DNA of 64,000 nt, from contig NC_071669.1 in assembly GCF_028554725.1 (NCBI RefSeq), positions 1,178,001 through 1,242,000 of the forward strand. Reading direction: 5' to 3'. The DNA is from Zeugodacus cucurbitae. Its lineage: Eukaryota; Arthropoda; Insecta; Diptera; Tephritidae. The position numbers and the translations under genes are program-made. Below the pieces are notes generated by a model. The model ran no database searches. It was not told the DNA's origin and saw only the letters and a list, made by a program, of their open reading frames with translations. Shown in pieces: positions 56,736-64,000 of this stretch (its first letter is position 1; the number at the start of each line of letters is the position of its first letter).

Positions 56736-56881
56736 TTCATTTATGTGGTCTCCATATGACTGGCGGCAGTTCTCCCACATTTCCAAATCTCTATAAAGTC
56801 AATACCAAAAAGTTGCTCATACGCCACGTCCATCCGCATGGCTATTACTTAATAGTGGAGAATGTAGTGCCCGAGCAAAAC
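56736..56881 (+). CDS. Isolated exon-like coding segment, gene unknown
   Basis: The acceptor AATTTTTCAG ends at 56735 and a consensus donor GTATGT follows AAC at 56882. Between them the frame reads MTGGSSPTFPNLYKV, KKLLIRHVHPHGYYLIV and ENVVPEQN, with varied codons and a low-repeat composition typical of real coding DNA. The exon starts in phase 1 and ends in phase 0, so it is a middle exon. I do not recognise the protein; the alternation of basic and hydrophobic residues suggests a folded domain. No matching flanking exon was found. It could also be an old pseudogene. Confidence 0.4.
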
Positions 56882-58329
56882 GTATGTATTTAGCAAAATA
56901 AATAAATTATTATACAAAAACAATATAGAACCCTTTCTTGCAGTCCTCTTCACAGTGTTAAGTTATTAAGACGGCGGGTCACATGCGACCCTAAATTGCA
57001 CACACACATACAAACACAAACAAATGCATATACAAGCGTGTGAATGACAGCGGCGCTATCGCAAATAGCCTAATTTCACTTTAAAAAGGGCTTATATGTA
57101 CGTATATATATATGCGATTTCCTGCGCTAATACCCAAACACACACACACGCACACATATACAATTGAACTCAAACATTGCGCTCCCCACCTGCGCTTCTT
57201 CGCAGCTGCTCATCTTTCAACATTTCCCATTTTATGCCACTTTCTCTCATATTTGCTGCGTCTTAAGTGATTTTCGTGACGAGAGGACACTGTGGACACC
57301 CGTGATGGGGGGTTTATGTGAGGGACAACGAGTACAAGCGGCATTGCAGATGGTGCCCTTATACTTATTGCTAACGCCATAGATCCCAATGAGGGTCCAC
57401 TGTGCATCTGTTTGCGTGCGTTTCATACGCCTTGAAAGTGAATTCCAAATGTGGAATTATGTGTGTGTGTCGAGCACATAAATTTGCGGCTACGACTGTG
57501 GCTGTGGCGGCTGCAACGGCAATGAAGGCGAAAGCGAGTCCGAAGGCAACGCTGCTACGCTGCGCCTGCCAGTGCATAAATAAAAAAGGATTATTCGGAA
57601 TGTGCGAGCTGGTTGATTTTGCTTACTTTCGCTAAGCTTTAATGGGGTTGTTAAGATGCTGCTACCTATTCGAGCGCTTACCACTTTCTTTTGGCTGCGG
57701 TGCTAACGTGGTTTGCTTGCTTGTTGTTGCTATTATGCTTACTTAAGGGTTGTGTTTTTTCGCATATATTTTCTATTCCTTTTTTCATTTGTAAATCTCG
57801 TTGCGGCACACAGGTGCGCTTACTTCTATATATACGAGTATATAACGGTGTTTATGTATGTGCATGTGTGTGTGTGTGGCAGTAGATAGCGCCAAAGCAT
57901 TTCTTTTCACGTAAGAAAAATAAGTTCTTAAGCTTTGCCGGATAGGTATTTCGTGCATATGACCGTTATCCATCCTTTTTCTGGTTATGCTGAGCCATTG
58001 GCGGAGGCAGTGAGGCGCGGAAATGAGACATTAAAATTGCAAATTTTCTGCGCCGTTCCATGATGATATTGGAAAATGCTATTATCCGCGACCAAATATT
58101 TTGCTTAATTTTCTTTTGAGCGCGTATGTATGGTGTGCCCCTAACTATGTGAAGGGATTTTAATTTTGATCAGACAATAAATTTTTGGGAAAAATTTAAG
58201 CTCTTAAGACTATAACTAGATGAGGAAATTACAATTTGAATTTATTATTTTATTAGGACGGTTTGAAGACTAAGGGTCGTAGCTGTTTTGATCGCTCTAC
58301 CGATTGCCATATTTACTCAGAATATGTTG
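56882..58329. other. Anonymous DNA with a weak coding-like patch
   Basis: Around 57270-57430 one frame reads DTRDGGFM, a stop, then SGIADGALILIANAIDPNEG, which looks protein-like but is interrupted. Another frame stays open 57164-57382 after TTCGCAG at 57205. Neither is recognisable. The rest consists of CACACAC runs (57140), GCTGTGGCGGC-type repeats (57500) and A+T-rich DNA. Confidence 0.35.
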
Positions 58330-59045
58330 TGAATGTCTGGAGGTGAATGAGGACAAGACGAAATATCTCCTGTCATCAAGCAAACAGCAGTCGCCGCATT
58401 CGCGTCTTGGCTCCCACATCACTGTTGACAGTCATAACTTCGAAGTCGTAGATAATTTCGTATACCTGGGAACCAGTATCAACAACACCAACAATGTCAG
58501 CCTCGAAATCCAGCGCAGAATCACTCTTGCCAACAGGTGCTACTTTGGACTGAGTAGACAATTGAAAAGTAAAGTCCTCTCTCGACGAACTAAAATCAAA
58601 CTCTACAAGTCGCTCATTATTCCTGTCCTGATGTATAGCGCCGAGGCGTGGACGATGTCAACATCAGATGAGACGACACTAGGAGTTTTCGAGAGAAAAA
58701 TTTTGCGCAAGATTTATGGTTCTCAGAACATTGGCATTGGCGAATTCCGCAGACGATGGAACAAAGAGCTGTACGAGTTATACGACGACATTGATATAGT
58801 TCCGCGAATAAAAAAACAGCGGCTACGCTGGTTAGGTCATGGACGAAAACACTCCAGCTCTGAAAGTGTTCGATGCAGTACCCGCCGGAGAAAGCCGAGG
58901 GAGTGGAATGCCTCCGCTCCGTTGGAGGGACCAGGTGGAGAGCGACCTGGTTACACTTTGAATAACCAACTGGCGTCGAACTGCGATGGAAAGAGAGGAG
59001 TGGCGCGCTCTCATCGATTCGGCTATAAGCGGCTAAACGGTTCAA
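58330..59045 (+). mobile_element. Non-LTR retrotransposon C-terminal end, copy c
   Basis: One frame encodes the region after the RT active site: VNEDKTKYLLSS, NFVYLGTSIN, LEIQRRITLANRCYFGLSRQ, SRRTKIKLYKSLIIPVLMYS and FERKILRKIYG, then YDDIDIV and RLRWLGH. A deletion of about 11 nt after WLGH (VVRM lost) shifts the frame. The expected remainder (NTPALKVFDAVPAG-like) continues out of frame. In insect non-LTR elements this tail follows the RT domain. The clade (RTE-like or other) is not decidable from this part. The sequence upstream is unrelated, so the copy is 5'-truncated. Confidence 0.8.
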
Positions 59046-59279
59046 CGCCAACTTGTTGTGAATGTCAAAGTTTTTTTCGAAGATTTATTCTCTCTTTAGA
59101 TGTAGTAAGATTAAGGAGGTTCCACCTATTCGTGATTTATATAGCGATCTTTCATACAACAGATTACACGGACTATCCGGAGATTAATATTATTTTTTTC
59201 CTTTCATGGAAGTCTAGCTTCCTTGTTCTGGTTTAAGAACTCACCGTTCTTTGGTTTGTTAGAATCCAAAGTATGATGT

Positions 59280-59455
59280 ATGTTCAAAAAATAACGGGAA
59301 TTTTTATAAAAAAAAAAACTAATTCATTCGTCTATATTAATTTGTCGCCTTCAAAAGAGACCAATTGTCGAAATACTTCCAAACTCAATTTTCGGGATAG
59401 CCTTTGTCTCTTTTAGCCATTTCTCGTATGCTTGTATGCCGCTATTTTATGAACA
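59280..59455 (-). mobile_element. Mariner (mellifera-like) deletion derivative
   Basis: Starts GTATGTTCAAAAAATAACGG and ends CTATTTTATGAACACACC, with TGTCGCCTTCAAAAGAG and GGGATAGCCTTTGTCTC in between. These correspond to parts of the copy at 48292. It is about 175 bp and encodes nothing usable. Confidence 0.6.
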
Positions 59456-62400
59456 CACCCATATATAATTGTTCACACAACAATTTGAGGAAAATCAAAA
59501 GTTTGTAGAATTCAAAAACTTTGTCAATTTGGCCAGACAAAGCTTACCTGCCAAAGCACAATACTATGAATTGACCAAAGCTATTTACTAAGAATTCTTT
59601 TTAAGCTTAAAGACGACATTTAAATAAACCGTAACAAATAGAATTCGCGCATTAAATGTAGAAAAACTTATTCCTAAATACAGAAAATAAACAAAAGTTG
59701 TAAAACTTCAAAATACTTTGAAAAAAAAAAAATCGAAACTTAATCTAAACTTTGCGGCAAAGTTTGGCAACGGTCCCAAAAATTGCCGTTATATCGATAG
59801 GAATTTGTTTCGCAACACGCGGCGTTTGAAACCTTTGGCTTCATTTGCTTTTGCATTGGCGGCGAACAGTCATAACTTTTAATTTACTTCACACCTGGGG
59901 TCCATATGCTGGCACACAGCTCCACCCCTCCACCGAAACAACCTGCACTGATGAAAGTGCAAATAAAAATATGAATAGGGACGTCGCGCACCTGAGTCTT
60001 GAAAACCGCACCACAAATGCTGAAATGTAAAAAAATAAATATTAAAGCGTGAATTCAAATAACGGTGAAAGAGTTGTGTGAGATACATATCCCTGTATAT
60101 GATATAGAATTATTGAAATGAATGCTTGGAATTGAGTCGGTGTTGTTGTCAAGTGGAGGCGCAACTAACCTCACTAAGCACACGGCAGCAGACGCCAAAT
60201 GAACCAAACAAGCAATTGGGGCGCGAGTGGCAAACAGTAGAGAGGGGGAAATGCATAGAACGAATGAGTGCTGCTGGCGGTGAGGCAAAGGATGCGACGT
60301 AAAAAAGTAATAACTTTCGTGACATCTAGCATTGTGGGCCAAACATGCGCGCACGCACACACACACAGACACGCGAGCAATGAAACATGGCGCACTGAAT
60401 ATGCCATGTGTTTGTACATTCTCATTTCGTGCGCTCATAGAATTGACAAGAGTAATAACGGCAGCCAACTTTTTGTGCCGCTTTGTGCTGCTCCATTTAC
60501 CTTCACGCTACAACATCACGCCACGCCATGCCATGCCATGCCGCTCCAAATTATGCCGCGCCACGCTACGCCACTCCAGCGCTGCCACGTGTAGTTCGTT
60601 GCTCGTCAGTGCACGAGCACTCCGTTCGCCGTTCACCGCTAGGCAAAGCGCCATCCTTTCCGGCGCTTGCATCATATCAATGTTCATATCAAGCATGTCA
60701 TGGCGCTTTTTGCCACTGCGCGCCGCACGCCGTGCCACTTGTGACAGCGCAACGCCGCTGTCGATGTGTTATTCGGCTGCCAATAGAGACAACCGTTATT
60801 TGAGTTTTGAATTGTGCACGCGCCTGGAAGAATACGTAGATTGATGGCACTGACTCTACGAGTATGTGCTGGTGGTGCGGTGGGCACGACGCCGTTGGGG
60901 AGGCGCAGTCATTTGATTGGGAAGCGCAGCGTGTAGAGATGGAGCGCCGAGTGTCTCTTCGAATTTCGTCAAAAGACAGTTATTGCTTGATTTTCATATT
61001 TTTTAAGCCTCTTACAGCAGACAGCAATATATGGCTGAGCACTTTAATTTACGCTTCCACAAATGCGATGCGACAATATGCTATCAAAGTTTGTTACGTC
61101 AGCGCTTTGTGTGAACGATTTGTTGCAAGCAATGCTGACTTGAAGCAAGTTATTGAGCTATTAGATAATATGTCTTATGTCATATTTGAAAGGCGAGGAG
61201 TTAGAAATATATTTATATTGGCAAAAATAATGAAATCTCTGAAAAATTTTTGATGCGATTTTGTGTTATGTCCATATGTCCATTGATATTAGATTTTCCT
61301 GGAAACATCTATATTGAGCATACTTACTGTATTAACAACCTCCACTTGTAGTTCTGTGTAAATTCTGCCATGTTTTTGTTTTACAAGTTTTGTCTTTTTT
61401 GCCAAAATTAAGAAAAAAAAAAACGAAAACAGAAACAGAAACAGAAACGGAAACAGAAACCATTTAAAAGTTGAAAAGTTTATGCCTTCGTGCTGAACAA
61501 AAGTCAGCCAGGCAGACATTCCCTTGTTTCCTGTCGAAATAATTCTTTTTGACACAAACACACACACTAACGGTACTTGTGTACATATGTATGTGTGCAA
61601 CATGCATGCCGCATTTGTTCTCACATTCCGGTGCTTTGTAGCCAAAATATTTGCTTCTTACCGAAATATTTGTTACATTTTTTGGCCAACTACACTCTCG
61701 CCCCTCTTCGAACACTTTGCCACAAATGACACATACAATACATGTGGCATGCCTCTTTGAGTTGTTGAGCTGCCTTTATAGTTCTTGCTATCTAATTAGA
61801 TTTGCTTGTGCTTCCTATAAATTTAAAACACGCGTTCTTGGTAAGCCATAATGAAATATTGGCGCAATATATGCCGACGCTCGTATAAATAAGTTGACTC
61901 TACGCAGTATTCGTCTCGTAATTATATGGTCGGTGTGGCTGCTTCGCAGGCAAACTCACTTATATGGTACTTTTCGAATGTATGTACATACTCACATATG
62001 TTCACGCATAGTTATTTCGCTTCATTACATAAATATATGTATGTAAGAGTGCTCATTTCCGCCATCATATCCGCGTATCCGCTCTCCACACATATCCGTT
62101 TCCGCCGGTGCGTAGCGGTGCCGTCCTGCGCCCAGCGACGCGACTGTGGCATTACCACACACGTAAATTAGTTAGGCGACTGGGCGCTGTATCGGTAGGA
62201 TATTAAAAGAAACTCATCTTTAAATTGGTCAAATGTATTATGTACAAACACAGCGATATACAAGCCCACATACATAAGTACATGGCGGACGTGACGACAT
62301 GTCACGAACAAGTTTTCGTAGAAATATCTGCAACAAAGCCATTAACGGTATAATTTGATATTTTTACATCAATTTCCAAGCGTCCTTAGGGCTAAATATA

Positions 62401-62564
62401 ACCTCAAAAAACAAGGGGAAGCCAGGTCCAAGGGTAAAACCATAAGAAACGTATCTGATAAGGATCTGATGAAGATACTTATGAAGCATAGAAGAGAGTA
62501 TCCCGATTAATACGTCGGCTTTTAAAGTGCTAGAAAGTACCTTAAGCATTCAGTGAGGTTTGAT
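59456..62564. other. Anonymous DNA, nothing firmly recognised
   Basis: CATGCCATGCCATGCCGC repeats near 60525 and TG/CA runs near 60355 generate long overlapping ORFs (60268-60844), which I do not accept as genes. ORF 60864-61253 and the minus-strand ORF at 62364-62549 have no recognised family. A hexamer array lies at 61424-61460. Confidence 0.4.
61424..61460 (+). repeat. CAGAAA hexanucleotide repeat
   Basis: About six units of ACAGAA/ACGGAA in a row following a poly(A) run. Low-complexity DNA. Confidence 0.8.
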
Positions 62565-63055
62565 CAAATATCATCTGCCATCCAATAAACAGTCAACCCT
62601 TTCGAGACTCGGTTCCCACTTCACTGTTGGTCACTTCACACAATTTTGAAGAGAATTTCACTTATTTTGGAATCAGCATTAACACCAACTGTAATGAAAT
62701 CCAAGGCAGTATCAGTCTTACCAATTCTCTTTCTCGATGAATAAAGACCAAACTCTACAAGCCTCTTATTATCATTCCCATCCGAGGCTTCGAGTGGAAG
62801 GTTTTGTGGAGAATTTATGGTTCTTTGCGCATTGGCTACCACGAATATCACATTCGAGTTTGAGTTGTACGAGTTATATCGCGACATTGACATACACACG
62901 TAATAGTCAGCTGATTAGGTCATGTGGCCTGAATGGATGAGAACACTCCAGCTCTGAAAGTATACGATAGAGTACCCGCCGGGGAAAGCAGAGGAAGACC
63001 TCAGCCCCATTGAAAGACTAGGTGGAGAAGGCTATAATGACAAGAGCGGTGTCTA
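62565..63055 (+). mobile_element. Non-LTR retrotransposon C-terminal end, copy d (old)
   Basis: Follows the order of copies c and e: TCGGTTCCCACTTCACTGTT, then the TTTTGGAATCAGCATTAACA, CTCTACAAGCCTC, TTATATCGCGACATTGACAT and GAACACTCCAGCTCTGAAAG blocks. It has many substitutions and deletions and no long frame. It ends before GAAGAAGAAGA and is therefore an older or different subfamily copy. Confidence 0.7.
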
Positions 63056-63089
63056 CCCCAGTAAAGAAGAAGAAGAGTTGATCATAACA

Positions 63090-64000
63090 ATGGTCAGTCT
63101 CGATTCTCTAAAAAATCCTTTGGTAACTAAAAGGAGCTGCCTTTATGACGCGATGTCTGAATTTGGTATCCCTACAAAACTAATACGGCTATGTAAACTG
63201 ACGTTGATATTGATATCATCGGAAACAACAACCGCTCGGTTTGTTCTGTTTTTTCCAGACTAGATAAAGAAGCGAAGCGTATTGGTCTGGCGGTTAATGA
63301 GGACAAGACGAAATATCTCCTGTCATGAAACAAACAGTCAGCGCATTCGCGTCTTGGTTCCCACGTCACTGTTGACAGTCATACCTTTGAAGTAGTAGAT
63401 AGTTTCGTCTACTTGGGAACCAGCGTTAAAAACACCAACAATGTCAGCCCTGAAATCCAACGGAGAATCACTCTTTCCAACAGGTGCTACGTTGGACTGA
63501 GTAGGCAATTGAAAAGTAAAGTCCTCTCTCGACGAACAAAAATCAAACTCTACAAGTCGCTCATTATTCCCGTCCTGATGTATGGCGCCGAGGCGTGGAC
63601 AATGACAATATCTGATGAGACGACTCTTGGTTTTCGAGAGTAAGGTTTTGCGTAAGATTTACGGACCTCAGAACATTGGCAACGGCGAATACCGCAGACG
63701 ATGGAACGATGAGCTGTACGAGTTATACGGCGACATTGACATAGTTCAGCGAATAAAAAGACAGCGGCTACGCTGGCTAGGTCATGTTGTCCGAATGGAT
63801 GAAAACACTCCAGCTCTGAAAGTGTTCGATGCAGTACCCGCTGGAGGAAGCCGCGGAAGAAGAAGACCTCCACTCCGGTGGAAAGACCAAGTGCAAAGTA
63901 ACCTGGCTTCACTTGGTGTTTCCAGTTGGCGCCAAAAAGCAAAAAGGAGAAACGAGTGGCGCGCTCGGGTGGATTCGGCTATAATCGCTTAAAGCGGTTT
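63090..64000 (+). mobile_element. Non-LTR retrotransposon, copy e, running off the window
   Basis: It begins further upstream in the reading frame than the other copies: SLKNPLVTKRSCLYDAMSEF and GIPTKLIRL belong to the RT domain. An internal deletion then joins it to DIDIIGNN (the remains of the YADD-DIDIIG block) and VNEDKTKYLLS. A stop (TGA in place of a Ser codon) follows LLS. A one- to two-base loss at about 63632 shifts the frame before FESKVLRKIYG. From there YGDIDIVQRIKRQRLRWLGH, VVRMDENTPALKV and RPPLRWKDQVQ are intact to the window end. Confidence 0.85.

Noticed and set aside
60268..60844. Overlapping ORFs of 100-170 codons on both strands
   Set aside because: Produced by ATGCC/CACGCC tandem sequence and CACACA runs, with several frames open together. 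No one frame has protein-like character.
62364..62549. Minus-strand ORF with YVSYGFTLGPGFPLFFEV
   Set aside because: Looks faintly protein-like but is short, isolated next to retrotransposon debris and unmatched to a family that I know.
1..64000. tRNA, rRNA or other structured RNA genes
   Set aside because: No GGTTCGAATCC-type B box paired with an A box and cloverleaf was found on either strand by eye. A dedicated search could still find one.

Overview
The window looks like nuclear DNA of a schizophoran fly, most likely a tephritid fruit fly (Bactrocera, Zeugodacus or Ceratitis type). The reasons are A+T-rich non-coding DNA, CAA/AAC-rich leaders, GT-AG introns with short pyrimidine tracts, mariner and non-LTR debris, and one clearly recognisable fly gene. 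The species is inferred, not proven.

One gene can be called with confidence: Rgl, a Ral guanine nucleotide exchange factor of the RalGDS family, on the + strand. Its 3' coding exons (29400-32143) encode the RasGEF N-terminal (REM) domain, the CDC25 catalytic domain and a C-terminal Ras-association (RA) domain. A large Gln/His/Pro-rich exon (18493-19668) lies upstream. A nine-residue first coding exon (419-445) is proposed at the left edge because it has a leader-like context, a strong donor and the matching phase. Joined, the model encodes 1165 residues, and every intron is phase 0. A 50-codon upstream ORF ends in the overlap TAATG at the proposed start. A leader-like block at 6560-8106 may be an alternative first exon.

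The two large Rgl introns (about 18 kb and 9.7 kb) and the downstream intergenic DNA are packed with repeats. There are two related non-autonomous families with the layout of Helentron-derived HINE/DINE elements (one with exact 154-bp internal monomers), a TA-flanked CTCGAA-rich MITE, two TTAA-flanked families, two kinds of mariner remnant, and 5'-truncated ends of one non-LTR retrotransposon family.

Right of Rgl the annotation is weaker. From 40.4 to 45 kb lies long leader-like DNA, including a possible first coding exon (MGNA, 41367-41380). At 46.4-47.8 kb two first-exon-like segments diverge, and their upstream ends carry inverted copies of one roughly 45-nt sequence. An isolated exon-like ORF sits at 56736-56881. 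None of these could be assigned to a known gene. The right end (58.3-64 kb) is mostly anonymous DNA and retrotransposon 3' ends, the last running out of the window. No tRNA, rRNA or CRISPR was found.
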